Positions 42,025 to 51,355 of a stretch of DNA of 64,000 nucleotides are shown one piece after another. The stretch comes from Paraburkholderia antibiotica. GTDB lineage: Bacteria; Pseudomonadota; Gammaproteobacteria; Burkholderiales; Burkholderiaceae. The notes under the pieces were generated by a model, which searched no databases, was not told the DNA's origin, and saw nothing but the letters and a program-made list of their open reading frames with translations. Where the stretch lies: the NCBI RefSeq assembly GCF_012927125.1, contig NZ_JABBFZ010000004.1, positions 362,477 to 426,476 on the forward strand, read 5' to 3'. The first letter of the stretch is position 1. The number at the start of each line of letters is the position of its first letter. A program made the position numbers and the translations under genes.

Positions 42025-42094
42025 CTTCAGGCTTCAGGCTTCAGGCTTCAGGCTTCAGGCTTCAGGCTTCAGGCTTCAGGCTTCAGGCTTCAGG
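42025..42094 (+). repeat. Tandem heptanucleotide repeat CTTCAGG x10
   Basis: Ten perfect copies of cttcagg. The innermost two copies overlap the last codons and the stop codon of the P450 gene (on its strand the unit reads CCTGAAG, encoding ...EPEA then TGA). Copies beyond the stop are non-coding. Because the stop lies within the second unit, gain or loss of whole units would not change the protein unless it reached the first two copies. Confidence 0.95.
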
Positions 42095-43324
42095 CTCAAG
42101 CGCAACCGGCACCGCCGCAAAACCGCGAAACCGCACGCGTCCGCCGCGTATCGGCTCGCCATCTAGCCGATACGCCGGAAAACGCTGCACGAAACGCCCG
42201 ATCGCAATCCGCGCCTCCAGCCGCGCAAGCGACAGCCCCGCGCACTGGTGAATCCCGAATCCGAACGCGAGATGCCGGTTCGGCTCGCGGCGGATGTCGA
42301 AACGGTCGGGCTCCGCGAACTGCTCGGGATCGCGATTCGCCGCGCCGATGCACAGCGTGACGGGCGTGCCGCGCGCAACCGCGACGCCGCCGATATCGGT
42401 ATCGACAGTCGTCATGCGATTGCCGAGCTGGTTCGAACTCTCGAAACGCAGGCACTCCTCGACCGCGGTGCCGATCAGCGACGGCTCGCGCAGCAGCGCC
42501 GCGCGCTCGTCGGGCCATTCGGTCAGCGTGACGAGGCCGTTGCCGATCAGATTGGTGGTCGTCTCATGTCCGGCATTCAGGATGAAGATGCAGTTTTGCA
42601 GCAGCTCCGCTTCCGACAGTTGCTCGCCAGGTCCCTCGCCCTGAATCAGCCGCGTCAGGACATCGTGTTGCGGGTCGCCCGGTTCGCGGCGACGTCGCGC
42701 GACCAGTCCGCGCAGATAGTCGACGAATTCATCGACCGCGCGATTGCCGCGCTCCAGTTGCGCGGCGGACAGCGACGGTTCGAGCGCACCGAGTATCGCG
42801 AGCGACCAGTCGCGCAGCGGCGCGCGCTCGTCGTGCGGCACGTCGAGCAGATTGCCGATGATCTCGACCGGAATCGCCGACGCAAACTCGCCGATCAGAT
42901 CGATGCGCCCCCGCTGCGCGGCCGCGTCGAGCAAACTGTCGACGAGCCGGATCAGCCCCGGCTCCATCGCCGCGATCGCCCGCGCGGTCAGCGCACCGGC
43001 GATCAGCTTGCGCACCCGCGTATGACGCGGCGGATCGTTGAAGACGAGGCTCGTCGTGTGATGTGCGTAGAGCGGCGAGTCGCCGTATTTCGGCTGGAAT
43101 TCGACGGTCTTGTCGGAGCTGAAAGTCTTCGGGTCGCGATAGACCGCCTGCACGTCGCGAAAGCGTGTGAGAAAGAGCGAGCCGTCCGGCATGCGCTTGA
43201 TCGGCTCGTGGGTACGCAGCGCGTGATAGATCGGATACGGATCGGCGTGGAACGCGGGGCTCAGATCGCGCAGATCGAAGTCGCGGGCAAGACAGGATGC
43301 GTCGGTGGCGGTCGCCGGGGTCAT
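42083..43324 (-). CDS. Cytochrome P450
   Basis: 413 residues from MTPATATDAS; the frame continues upstream without homology. The oxygen-activating I-helix is AGHETTTN (~247), the K-helix ExxR is in ECLRFES, and the heme-binding loop FGFGIHQCAG has Cys361. A soluble class I bacterial P450 of the CYP102/107-like type that needs a ferredoxin and reductase supplied elsewhere. Substrate unknown. Its 3' end lies in a 7-base tandem repeat. Confidence 0.92.
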   Translation of the reverse strand: MTPATATDASCLARDFDLRDLSPAFHADPYPIYHALRTHEPIKRMPDGSLFLTRFRDVQAVYRDPKTFSSDKTVEFQPKYGDSPLYAHHTTSLVFNDPPRHTRVRKLIAGALTARAIAAMEPGLIRLVDSLLDAAAQRGRIDLIGEFASAIPVEIIGNLLDVPHDERAPLRDWSLAILGALEPSLSAAQLERGNRAVDEFVDYLRGLVARRRREPGDPQHDVLTRLIQGEGPGEQLSEAELLQNCIFILNAGHETTTNLIGNGLVTLTEWPDERAALLREPSLIGTAVEECLRFESSNQLGNRMTTVDTDIGGVAVARGTPVTLCIGAANRDPEQFAEPDRFDIRREPNRHLAFGFGIHQCAGLSLARLEARIAIGRFVQRFPAYRLDGEPIRGGRVRFRGFAAVPVALEPEA

Positions 43325-43737
43325 GCGTTGTCTCCGTGGGAGCGTCTTGTTGCGCCTGGGTGATGTGGCCTGGTGATGTGGTCTGATAGTGTCATCTGGT
43401 GATGCGGCTAACGTGATGCGGCATGCGGTGCGCTTGTTGCGACCGTGCCATCCAGCACCACTGACCTTAAGCAGGTAACGCTTTATCTGCACGACGCTGC
43501 ACGACGCTGCACGTCACTGCGCGCCGCAAGCCGCGCTTTGCCGTTGCCGCGGCAATCCATTCGGTAAGCGCGGCGACTACGGCCCGCGCTCGATGCGTCA
43601 GCATGAACCGGGCATCGCCGGATTGCACGATGCGCGCGACACCCCCGCATCCGCCGGGCCCGGTGCACAGAACCGATACAATAGCGGGATTTTCCGCGCG
43701 AGCCGCGCGTCCTTTTCTTCCGCGTTACTGGTCGTCC

Positions 43738-44577
43738 ATGAACCTCGTCATTCAAAGCACCGCGCCCCTTTCCGCCGACCACCACAAAACGCTCGTCGCG
43801 CTCTCGCGCGGTTCGCAAGCCGTCGCCGTCGATGCGCACGCGCTGCGCATTGCCGACGCGAACGTCGCGCAGCGTGCCGACCTGGACGTGTACTGCCAGA
43901 CACATCAGCTCGACTACGCGTTCGTCGAGGCCGGCCGCCAGTTGCACGACTTCGGCCTCGTCGCAATGGACATGGATTCGACGCTGATCACGATCGAGTG
44001 TATCGACGAAATCGCCGATTTTTGCGGGCTCAAGGCGGAAGTCGCGGCCATTACCGAAGCGTCGATGCGCGGTGAAATCAAGGACTTCAACGAAAGCCTG
44101 ACACGTCGCGTCGCGCTGCTGAAAGGGCTCGACGCCGGCGCGCTCGAACGTGTGTACGAAGAGCGGTTGCAACTGTCGCCGGGCGCCGAACGGATGCTCG
44201 CCGGCGCGAAGCAGGCAGGCCTCAAGACGCTGCTCGTCTCGGGCGGTTTCACGTTCTTCACCGAGAAGCTGAAGGCGCGCCTCGGTCTCGATTTCACACG
44301 TGCCAACACGCTTGAAATCGTCGATGGCAAATTGACCGGCAAGGTGATCGGCGAGATCGTCAATGCCGACGTGAAGGCGCGCACGTTGCGTGAAACCTGC
44401 GCGACGCTCGGCATTGAACCGTCGCGCGCGATTGCGATGGGCGACGGCTCGAACGATCTGAAAATGATGGCCGAGGCGGGACTTTCCGTTGCGTTCCGCG
44501 CAAAGCCGGTGGTGCGCGAAGCGGCAAGTGTGTCGTTCAATTACGTTGGACTGGACGGCTTGCTGCGCCTGTTCTGA
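43738..44577 (+). CDS. serB: Phosphoserine phosphatase
   Basis: 279 residues from MNLVIQSTAPL. The HAD nucleophile motif is VAMDMDSTLI (DxDST), motif II is LVSGGFTFF and motif III is GDGSNDLKMMAEAG. Catalyses the final step of serine synthesis, phosphoserine to serine. An N-terminal ~75-residue region precedes the HAD domain, as in other proteobacterial SerB. The P450 gene is divergent; the gap holds imperfect TGATG-rich repeats. Confidence 0.96.
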   Translation: MNLVIQSTAPLSADHHKTLVALSRGSQAVAVDAHALRIADANVAQRADLDVYCQTHQLDYAFVEAGRQLHDFGLVAMDMDSTLITIECIDEIADFCGLKAEVAAITEASMRGEIKDFNESLTRRVALLKGLDAGALERVYEERLQLSPGAERMLAGAKQAGLKTLLVSGGFTFFTEKLKARLGLDFTRANTLEIVDGKLTGKVIGEIVNADVKARTLRETCATLGIEPSRAIAMGDGSNDLKMMAEAGLSVAFRAKPVVREAASVSFNYVGLDGLLRLF

Positions 44578-44675
44578 AGCGCGGATGGCGCCTCGTCGCG
44601 CCGACCATCACACCAACGAATGGTGCGGGTGGCGGCGCGACGGGTTGAGCGCTAGCGGTTGAAGTGCCGATGAAA

Positions 44676-44807
44676 TTAGCGATTGAAAATACCCGGCAGC
44701 AACATCGCGCACATGCTGACTGAAATCAGGATGCTAATAATTAGCCCTCCTTTCAGAGCGCGGTTGTAGGCTTTTTCCGTCCCCAACGATAACAGCAGTT
44801 TTTTCAT
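44676..44807 (-). CDS. 43-residue membrane protein
   Basis: 43 residues from MKKLLLSLGTEKAYN, with GGAGGAT seven bases ahead of the ATG. One hydrophobic helix (~20-40) predicts a single-pass membrane protein. It lies 50 bases downstream of another membrane protein gene on the same strand. No family is recognised. The SD and the charge/hydrophobic pattern argue for a real gene. Confidence 0.55.
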   Translation of the reverse strand: MKKLLLSLGTEKAYNRALKGGLIISILISVSMCAMLLPGIFNR

Positions 44808-44857
44808 CAGATCCTCCGCTAGAGAAGCCAGTATAAGCGCTGCACTATCCAGAAAAT

Positions 44858-45211
44858 CTAGTTCAAATGAATGTGCAGGATTGCGAATGGAACCGCAGCC
44901 ACGCATGTCAATAAAATCGACATCACTATCGCGGCTAGAGAAAACTCGCCACCCGGAAGCGCCGTTCGTCTGTCACTCATCGCGGCATCCAGACGGTCGA
45001 AGCGGTCGCGCCACACCTTGAGCAGGCTCATCGTCACGATCGTCGAACAGACAAACGCAAGCCCGCAAAATCCGACTATGGAGAGCGCGAGCATCGAAGT
45101 TTCCCGGCTGCCCTGTTCCAACGCCGTCACCGCTTCGTAGATCGCCGCGGCACACAGTCCAATCGCACACCAGAACAATTGCCCATCCTTCACCGACGCC
45201 GCGATCAACAT
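44858..45211 (-). CDS. Membrane protein, unknown function; possibly frameshifted at its N-terminus
   Basis: 117 residues from MLIAASVKDGQLFW, with three predicted membrane helices (FWCAIGLCAAAIYEA, LSIVGFCGLAFVCSTIVTM, LAAIVMSILLTCVAAVPFAIL). The same frame extends upstream to 45367 but that part is hydrophilic and unlike coding sequence, whereas the other frame from 45294 encodes a hydrophobic leader that stops at 45205, eight bases inside this ORF. Either two coupled ORFs or one gene with a one-base frameshift. Confidence 0.5.
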   Translation of the reverse strand: MLIAASVKDGQLFWCAIGLCAAAIYEAVTALEQGSRETSMLALSIVGFCGLAFVCSTIVTMSLLKVWRDRFDRLDAAMSDRRTALPGGEFSLAAIVMSILLTCVAAVPFAILHIHLN

Positions 45212-45294
45212 CCGGGCGGCACGAGCGCAAGCGTGAAGATCGGACCGAAGATCGGCACGACGAGATTCAGCAACATCCAGAAGAACAGATTCAT
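45205..45294 (-). CDS. 29-residue hydrophobic ORF overlapping the membrane-protein gene
   Basis: Encodes MNLFFWMLLNLVVPIFGP... and ends in a TGA that overlaps the ATGTTG start of the next ORF. It looks like a membrane leader. If one base were added near 45210 the two would join into a single four-helix protein of about 146 residues. No SD is seen before this ATG. Confidence 0.35.
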   Translation of the reverse strand: MNLFFWMLLNLVVPIFGPIFTLALVPPGC

Positions 45295-45419
45295 CGAAGC
45301 GCGTCGCGCGGAGCAACCGATAGCCACGGTGCGTACCCTCGTAGCGGCCTGAACCTCTCGCGACCATTCAGCCGGATGGCCAGGTTTGCCTGCTGTATCG
45401 CTCCTCCAAACCTGAGGCG

Positions 45420-45455
45420 AAAAAAAGCCCGCCGGGATCTGATCCCGACGGGCTT
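45420..45455 (-). terminator. Intrinsic terminator after the cystathionine beta-lyase gene
   Basis: GCCCG...CGGGC (45427-45431 with 45449-45453) with an inner CGGGATC/GATCCCG arm and a seven-A run on the left, giving U7 on the minus strand. It lies ~70 bases downstream of the stop at 45527. Confidence 0.85.
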
Positions 45456-45526
45456 CTCGCCGATTGCAACGAACCGGCTGTGACGCAGCCGCGTTAAGCC
45501 ACTACGTCGAGCTCCGAGTTAAGCCA

Positions 45527-46711
45527 TTAAACCAGCGCCGCGAGACTCCGCTCGATATCCGCGCGCAGATCGGCCTCGGCCTCGAGGCCGATGTAGAAGC
45601 GCACCAGCGTGCCGCGATACGGCCACTGTCCCTCGGTGCGCATCGACACGATGTCGTACGGCATCGCGAGGCTATGCGCGCCGCCCCAGCTCCAGCCGAG
45701 CGAAAAGAGTTCGAGCGATTCGCAGAAGGTGTCGATCTGCGCGGCGCTGTAACACTCGTCGAACACGACCGAGAACAGGCCGCCCGCGCCCGTGAAGTCG
45801 CGCTTGTACACCTCGTGGCCCGGACAATCGGCAATCGCCGGATGCAGCACCGCCGCGATTTCCGGGCGACTCTTCAACCACGTCGCAAGCGACAGCGCCG
45901 CGCGGTCGTGCTGCGCAAAGCGCAGTTGCATGCTCGGGAGGCTACGCAGAATCAGCGAGCAGTCGTCCGACGAAACGCCGATGCCCATACGCATGCGCGC
46001 CGCCTTCAGCTTCACGTGCATGTCGCGCTCGGCCGTGATCGTCGCGCCCATCAGCACGTCGCCGCCGCCCGACTGGTACTTGGTCAGCGCCTGCACCGAG
46101 ACGTCGACACCGTGTTCGAACGGCCGGAACGCGAGGCCCGCCGACCACGTGTTGTCGATCGCGGTGACGACGTTGCGAGCCCGCGCCGCCGCCGTAATAG
46201 CCGGCACGTCGGACACTTCCATCGTCACCGAACCGGGCGCCTCGAGCCAGATCAGACGCGTGTTCGGCTGGATCATATCGGCGATGCCCGCGCCGATCAT
46301 CGGATCGTAATAACGCACCGAGACGCCGAAATCGCGCGCGAGCCAGTCGCCGTGATCGCGGTTCGGCGAGTAGACGTTGTCGGGCACCAGCACGTCATCG
46401 CCGGCCTTCACGAACGCGAAGTACACGTTCGAAATCGACGACAGCCCCGACGGCTGCAACAGCGCATGATTGCCGCCTTCGATCGCGGCGAGGCGCTGCG
46501 CGAGCGAGATCTGCGTGGGCGTCGCGTGCAGGCCGTAGCGCCATTGCGCATCGTTCTTCCAGTCGAGCGCGCGCATCGTCGCGAGATCGGGGAACACCAC
46601 CGTCGAGGCGCGCGTGACCGGCGTCGAGAACGATTCGAAGCCCGGCGTGATGCGGTCTTCCGCGCGCACGATGCGGGTTTGCAGATCGCGTTTGGATTTG
46701 GATTGAGTCAT
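45527..46711 (-). CDS. metC: Cystathionine beta-lyase (Cys/Met metabolism PLP enzyme)
   Basis: 394 residues. The PLP Lys is in the motif SVQALTKYQSGGGDVLMGA (Lys about residue 213), with YGLHATPTQ and NTWSAGLAFRP. This is the MetC branch that splits cystathionine to homocysteine, pyruvate and ammonia. The start MTQSKSKRDL fits. Its neighbours do not indicate methionine synthesis. A related activity (cysteine desulfhydration or another gamma/beta-lyase) is possible. Confidence 0.85.
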   Translation of the reverse strand: MTQSKSKRDLQTRIVRAEDRITPGFESFSTPVTRASTVVFPDLATMRALDWKNDAQWRYGLHATPTQISLAQRLAAIEGGNHALLQPSGLSSISNVYFAFVKAGDDVLVPDNVYSPNRDHGDWLARDFGVSVRYYDPMIGAGIADMIQPNTRLIWLEAPGSVTMEVSDVPAITAAARARNVVTAIDNTWSAGLAFRPFEHGVDVSVQALTKYQSGGGDVLMGATITAERDMHVKLKAARMRMGIGVSSDDCSLILRSLPSMQLRFAQHDRAALSLATWLKSRPEIAAVLHPAIADCPGHEVYKRDFTGAGGLFSVVFDECYSAAQIDTFCESLELFSLGWSWGGAHSLAMPYDIVSMRTEGQWPYRGTLVRFYIGLEAEADLRADIERSLAALV

Positions 46712-46915
46712 GGTGAAGTTCGCTGAAAAACAGGGTGAAGCGTGATCGGAACAGCGGTGACTGCCGGCGACGCGACGCGAAGGCGTTTCTCACGCAACCG
46801 GTACGGCCGGACCGGCTGCATTGACTTCGGCGTCGCGCGCGGCTGAGTCGTTCATGCTGCTTATGCTGCTCATACCACACGGCCCTCGGCCCGGCGCTCG
46901 CTCGGTTGAGAGTCG

Positions 46916-47641
46916 TCAGTCGCCGGTTTGCAGATTGCTGACGCCGCCGACCGGATGGCCACCGGCAGCCGGTGCCGCCGGAGCGATTGCCGGCGCGCCG
47001 TTCGCCGTTGCGCCCGTACTGCCCGTCGCGTTATTGGCCGACGGCAAGCGCGGCGCGCGCGTGGATTTCGTCCCTGCCGGCATGCCCGCGGCCGGCACCG
47101 CCTGCCCGGCCGCCAGCTTCAGATCGAACTGCTGGGGATTGGAGTCGTCGACATTCATCCGGTCGCCTTCGAGCGAGCCGTCCGCCGCGAACTTGCCGAC
47201 CCAGTTGCCGGTGATATGCGTGCCGTCGTTCGACTCCTCGACTTCGAGCGTATCGTCCATCCGGTCACCGGCGATCAGGATCACCTCGCCGGTGTCGGTG
47301 AACTGATATTCGCCGTGCACGCCGGACGGATCGTCGGTCTTCGCGCCGAGCCGCAGCACGATCGGACGCGTGCCGAGCGTGCCGACGTAACGCGGGAATT
47401 TCGCGAACTCGGAACTCGGTTTCAGCGGCAGCTGGATCGGCGGCGGCGCAGCCAGCTCCTTGACCGCGGCGCTTTCCGCCCATGCCTGCGACGGCACCCA
47501 CAGCACCGCGCCCGCGCACAGCAGCGCGGCGGCGCTCGCCATCACGCCGGCACGTCGCCGCCAGTTGCGCTTTGCCGCGCCTGCCGACGCACCGATCATC
47601 CCGCGCGCCGCCGAACCCTTGATCGCTTTCGCTTCCTGCAT
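46916..47641 (-). CDS. Secreted protein of unknown function
   Basis: 241 residues from MQEAKAIKGS (a purine-rich GGTGGAAAGG precedes it; a 25-codon longer start exists). A basic N-terminus, then a hydrophobic segment (VMASAAALLCAGAVLWVPSQAWA) with probable cleavage after AWA, predicts export. The mature part contains a compact beta-rich domain (~65-170: FPRYVGTLGTRPIVLRLGAKTD... GEYQFTDTGEVILIAG) and a Pro/Ala/Gly-rich tail. No named family is assigned. It lies between metC and bktB on the same strand. Confidence 0.6.
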   Translation of the reverse strand: MQEAKAIKGSAARGMIGASAGAAKRNWRRRAGVMASAAALLCAGAVLWVPSQAWAESAAVKELAAPPPIQLPLKPSSEFAKFPRYVGTLGTRPIVLRLGAKTDDPSGVHGEYQFTDTGEVILIAGDRMDDTLEVEESNDGTHITGNWVGKFAADGSLEGDRMNVDDSNPQQFDLKLAAGQAVPAAGMPAGTKSTRAPRLPSANNATGSTGATANGAPAIAPAAPAAGGHPVGGVSNLQTGD

Positions 47642-47740
47642 CCTTTCCACCTCTGTTGCCAGTTGCTGTCTTGCCTGATACCCGACCACCCAAGCGCGAG
47701 CCTGCGGCCACTTCATCGCCGCAGCTCGCGCCGACGACGC

Positions 47741-48925
47741 TCAGAGCCGCTCGAACACCGCCGCGATGCCCTGCCCGCCGCCGATGCACATCGTCACCAG
47801 CGCATAGCGCCCGCCGATGCGTTGCAGCTCGTACAGCGCCTTCACGGTGATCAGCGCGCCGGTCGCGCCGATCGGATGGCCGAGCGAGATACCCGAGCCG
47901 TTCGGATTGACCTTGGCCGGATCGAAGCCGAGTTCCTTGCTGACCGCGCAGGCCTGCGCGGCGAACGCCTCGTTGGCCTCGATCACATCGAGATCGGCGA
48001 CCGTGAGCCCGGCCCGTTCGAGCGCCTTGCGGCTCGCCGGCACCGGCCCAATGCCCATATACGCCGGATCGACACCCGCGTGCGCATACGACACGAGCCG
48101 CGCGAGCGGCTTCACGCCGCGCTTCTCGGCAACGCCGCGCTCCATCAGCACGACGGCCGCGGCCGCATCGTTGATGCCCGACGCGTTGCCGGCCGTCACC
48201 GTGCCGTTCTCTTTCGCGAACACCGGCTTGAGCTTCGCGAAGTCGTCCGCCGAGGCGTTCATCCGCGTGTGCTCGTCCGTGTCGAACACGACGTCGCCTT
48301 TCTTCGACGGCAACGTGATCGGCAGAATCTGTTCCTTGAAGTAGCCGTTCGTGATCGCATGCGCCGCGCGGCGATGCGATTCGAGCGCGAGCGCGTCCTG
48401 GGCTTCACGCGAGATCTCGTACTTGCGCGCGACGTTCTCGGCGGTCACGCCCATGTGGATCGACTGGAACGGGTCGTTGAGCGCGCCGACCATCATGTCG
48501 ACGAGGCGCGTGTCGCCCATGCGCTGACCGAAGCGCGCGGCGGGCATCGAGTACGGCGCGCGGCTCATGTTTTCGGCACCGCCGCCGATCGCGATATCGG
48601 CGTCGCCGAGCAGCACACTCTGCGCGGCCGACACGATCGCCTGCAGGCCCGAGCCGCACAACCGGTTCACGGTCAGCGCGGGCGTATGCTGCGCAACGCC
48701 GCCGTTGATTGCGGCGACGCGCGCGAGATACATGTCCTTCGGCTCGGTATGCACAACGTTGCCGAACACCACGTGGCCGACTTCGTCACCCGACACGCTC
48801 GCGCGTTCGAGCACTTCGCGCACCACGCGCGCGCCGAGCTCGGTCGGCGGCAGATCCTTCAGGCTGCCACCGAACGTGCCGATTGCCGTGCGCACACCGC
48901 TTACCACCACTACGTCCCGTTGCAT
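47741..48925 (-). CDS. bktB: Acetyl-CoA acyltransferase / beta-ketothiolase
   Basis: 394 residues from MQRDVVVVSGVRTAIG. The acylation Cys is in NRLCGSGLQA (Cys90), the base His in GHPIGATGA and the second Cys in CIGGGQG. It matches BktB-like thiolases that make C4 and C5 beta-ketoacyl-CoA, for example for polyhydroxyalkanoate copolymers, or run in acyl degradation. The long frame upstream to 49189 is a shadow. The neighbouring kinase and rimO follow the usual order in this lineage. Confidence 0.9.
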   Translation of the reverse strand: MQRDVVVVSGVRTAIGTFGGSLKDLPPTELGARVVREVLERASVSGDEVGHVVFGNVVHTEPKDMYLARVAAINGGVAQHTPALTVNRLCGSGLQAIVSAAQSVLLGDADIAIGGGAENMSRAPYSMPAARFGQRMGDTRLVDMMVGALNDPFQSIHMGVTAENVARKYEISREAQDALALESHRRAAHAITNGYFKEQILPITLPSKKGDVVFDTDEHTRMNASADDFAKLKPVFAKENGTVTAGNASGINDAAAAVVLMERGVAEKRGVKPLARLVSYAHAGVDPAYMGIGPVPASRKALERAGLTVADLDVIEANEAFAAQACAVSKELGFDPAKVNPNGSGISLGHPIGATGALITVKALYELQRIGGRYALVTMCIGGGQGIAAVFERL

Positions 48926-49001
48926 CGCTCGCTCCTCTTCTGGTCTATCGGAATGATCCTGCCGCGGCGGGCCGCGCGGTGCGGCACGTCGGCCGTCACG
49001 C

Positions 49002-49952
49002 TCAGCCCGCCAGCAACTTTTCCACGCTCTCGCGCGACGGAATCGGCGCCACCGCGCCATAACCCTGGGTCGACAACGCCGCGGCGACGTTCGCGTAGCG
49101 CGCGGCGGTAAACGGATCGTCGCCCGCCACGATGCGCGCGATGAACGCGCCGCCGAAGCAGTCGCCCGCGCCGGTCGCATCGACCGCATTGACGACGTGG
49201 CCCGGTACGACGCGCCGTTCGTGCGGCGTCGCGATATACGAGCCGTCCTTGCCGAGCTTCAGCGCCACCACGCGCGGCCCATGCGACAGCAGAAAATCGA
49301 CGATCTCGTCGCGGCCGGTCAGCCCCGTGAGTTCGGTCACGTCGTCCCAGCTCGGCAGGCAGATATCGGTCTGGCGGATCGCCTCGAGCATCACCGCGCG
49401 GGCCCGCGCGAGCGGCCACAGCTTCAGCCGCAGATTAGTGTCGAAGCTCACCCGCACGCCGCTCGCGCGCGCATGCGCGATCGCTTCGAGCGCCGCATCA
49501 CAGGCGCTGACGCTGATCGCGAGACTGATACCCGACAGATGCACGACCCTGGCCGCCGCCAGCGCGTCGCGCGGCAGATCGGCGGGCGCATAGCGGCTCG
49601 CCGCCGAGCCGGCGCGCAGATAGTCGAACGCGTGACCATTCGGGCCGTGGGAGACGAAATAAACGCCGGTCGGCGCCTGCGCATCGATGCGCACGAACGA
49701 GGTATCGACCTGCTCGCGCTCCCACAGATCGATCAGCAGACGCCCGAAGTGATCCGCGCCGACCGCCGACACGAAGCCGGTCCTGGCTCCCTGGCGCGCG
49801 GCCGCGATGCAGAAGTTCGACGTATCGCCGCCGAAGCCTTGCAGATAGTTCGGCTGATCCTTCGCCGACTGGTTGAACTCGATCATCGCCTCGCCGAGCG
49901 CGAGGATCTCAGGCGTTGCGGTTTGAAGCCGTGCGGCCGCGCTCGCCGTCAT
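49002..49952 (-). CDS. kdgK: PfkB-family sugar kinase, 2-keto-3-deoxygluconate kinase-like
   Basis: 316 residues. The ribokinase-fold motifs are FGGDTSNFCIAAARQG near the N-terminus and the C-terminal VDATGAGDCFGGAF with the catalytic Asp. Overall sequence (LALGEAMIEFNQ) resembles KdgK, which phosphorylates 2-keto-3-deoxygluconate in the Entner-Doudoroff or sugar-acid route; other sugars cannot be excluded. It begins 3 bases after the rimO stop, so the two are co-transcribed. Confidence 0.85.
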   Translation of the reverse strand: MTASAAARLQTATPEILALGEAMIEFNQSAKDQPNYLQGFGGDTSNFCIAAARQGARTGFVSAVGADHFGRLLIDLWEREQVDTSFVRIDAQAPTGVYFVSHGPNGHAFDYLRAGSAASRYAPADLPRDALAAARVVHLSGISLAISVSACDAALEAIAHARASGVRVSFDTNLRLKLWPLARARAVMLEAIRQTDICLPSWDDVTELTGLTGRDEIVDFLLSHGPRVVALKLGKDGSYIATPHERRVVPGHVVNAVDATGAGDCFGGAFIARIVAGDDPFTAARYANVAAALSTQGYGAVAPIPSRESVEKLLAG

Positions 49953-49955
49953 CGA

Positions 49956-51341
49956 TCAGACCTCGCCCCACAGATCGTGGCCGTCCGCGCCGGTGATCTT
50001 CACCGATACGAAGTCGCCGACCTTGTAGCGCTTCGAGGCCTTGGTGGTCGGCGCGATATAGACGACGCCGTCGATTTCCGGCGCATCCGCCGCGGTGCGG
50101 CCGATGCCGCCATCCGCGTTGATTTCGTCGACCAGCACCTTCAGCGTCTTGCCGACCTTCTTCGCGATACGCTTGGCCGACACCTGCTCGGCCACTTCCA
50201 TGAAGCGCGCACGACGTTCCTCGCGCACTTCGTCGGGCAACGCGCCGTCGAGCTCGTTGGCGCTCGCCCCTTCGACCGGCGAATACGCAAAGCAGCCGAC
50301 GCGATCGAGCTCCGCCTCGCGGATGAAATCGAGCAGCGTTTCGAACTGCTCTTCGGTCTCGCCGGGGAAGCCGGCGATGAACGTGCTGCGGATCGTCAGA
50401 TCCGGGCAGATCTCGCGCCACGCCTTCACGCGCTCCATCACCTTCTCCGCGTTGGCCGGGCGCTTCATGCGCTTCAGCACTTCCGGATGCGCGTGCTGGA
50501 ACGGCACGTCGAGATACGGCAGCACGTGGCCCTTGTACGGACCTTCGGCCATCATCGGAATGACTTCGTCGACACTCGGGTACGGATATACGTAGTGCAG
50601 GCGCACCCATGCGCCGTATTGCGCGGCGAGTTCCCCGAGCGCGCCGACCAGATCCGTCATGCGCGTCTTGATCGGCTTGCCGTTCCAGAAGCCGGTGCGG
50701 TACTTGACGTCGACACCGTAGGCGCTGGTGTCTTGCGAAATCACCAGCAGTTCCTTGACGCCCGACTTGAACAGGTTCTCCGCTTCCAGCATCACTTCGG
50801 CGACCGGGCGCGACACCAGATCGCCGCGCATCGACGGGATGATGCAGAACGTGCAGCGGTGATTGCAGCCTTCGGAAATCTTCAGATACGCGTAGTGACG
50901 CGGCGTGAGCTTGACGCCCGCGGCCGGCACCAGATCGACGAACGGATCGTGCGGCTTCGGCAGATGGTTGTGCACCGCCTGCATCACCTCGCCGACCGCG
51001 TGCGGGCCGGTCACGGCTAGCACCTTCGGATGCACTTCCTCGATCAGCCCCGAACCGCTCGCGCTCTTCTTCGCGCCGAGGCAACCGGTGACGATCACCT
51101 TGCCGTTTTCGCTGAGCGCTTCGCCGATCGCGTCGAGACTTTCCTGCACGGCTTCGTCGATGAAACCGCAGGTGTTGACGACCACGAGGTCGGCGCCGTC
51201 ATAGGTGCCGGAGATTTCGTAGCCTTCGGCGCGCAGCTGGGTGATGATCTGCTCGGAGTCGACGAGGGCTTTCGGGCAGCCGAGGGATACTATACCTATA
51301 CGCGGGGAGTCGGACTTACTAACGGCTTGCAGCTTTGACAT
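49956..51341 (-). CDS. rimO: Ribosomal protein S12 methylthiotransferase
   Basis: 461 residues from [10 protein letters not shown]. It has an N-terminal UPF0004 domain with a Cys in [13 protein letters not shown], a radical-SAM core with the cluster motif CNHRCTFC (CxxxCxxC) and a C-terminal TRAM domain. It adds a methylthio group to Asp88 of ribosomal protein S12. The codons before LGCPK are unusually AT-rich and differ from the expected Burkholderia N-terminus, consistent with a foreign replacement of the first ~20 codons. The start lies 15 bases from the divergent recombinase start. Confidence 0.93.
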   Translation of the reverse strand: MSKLQAVSKSDSPRIGIVSLGCPKALVDSEQIITQLRAEGYEISGTYDGADLVVVNTCGFIDEAVQESLDAIGEALSENGKVIVTGCLGAKKSASGSGLIEEVHPKVLAVTGPHAVGEVMQAVHNHLPKPHDPFVDLVPAAGVKLTPRHYAYLKISEGCNHRCTFCIIPSMRGDLVSRPVAEVMLEAENLFKSGVKELLVISQDTSAYGVDVKYRTGFWNGKPIKTRMTDLVGALGELAAQYGAWVRLHYVYPYPSVDEVIPMMAEGPYKGHVLPYLDVPFQHAHPEVLKRMKRPANAEKVMERVKAWREICPDLTIRSTFIAGFPGETEEQFETLLDFIREAELDRVGCFAYSPVEGASANELDGALPDEVREERRARFMEVAEQVSAKRIAKKVGKTLKVLVDEINADGGIGRTAADAPEIDGVVYIAPTTKASKRYKVGDFVSVKITGADGHDLWGEV

Positions 51342-51355
51342 GTGGAATTCTGGGA
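51275..51355. other. Probable integration junction (attL region) inside the rimO 5' end
   Basis: From about 51286 toward the rimO start the coding sequence switches from GC-rich codons to TCA, GTT, AGT, CGT, ATA, GGT and GTA. The conserved RimO segment begins at LGCPK. Immediately beyond, on the other strand, is a large serine recombinase gene. This is the layout expected if an integrating element recombined within rimO and donated a new N-terminus. The exact crossover cannot be fixed by eye. Confidence 0.45.

Noticed and set aside
42025..42094. Short regular repeats resembling a CRISPR array
   Set aside because: Units are 7 bases with no spacers and no cas genes; a simple tandem repeat.
43360..43515. 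Imperfect TGATG and GCTGCACGAC repeats between the P450 and serB genes
   Set aside because: Too degenerate and short to support an operator or an element; noted only as low-complexity intergenic DNA.
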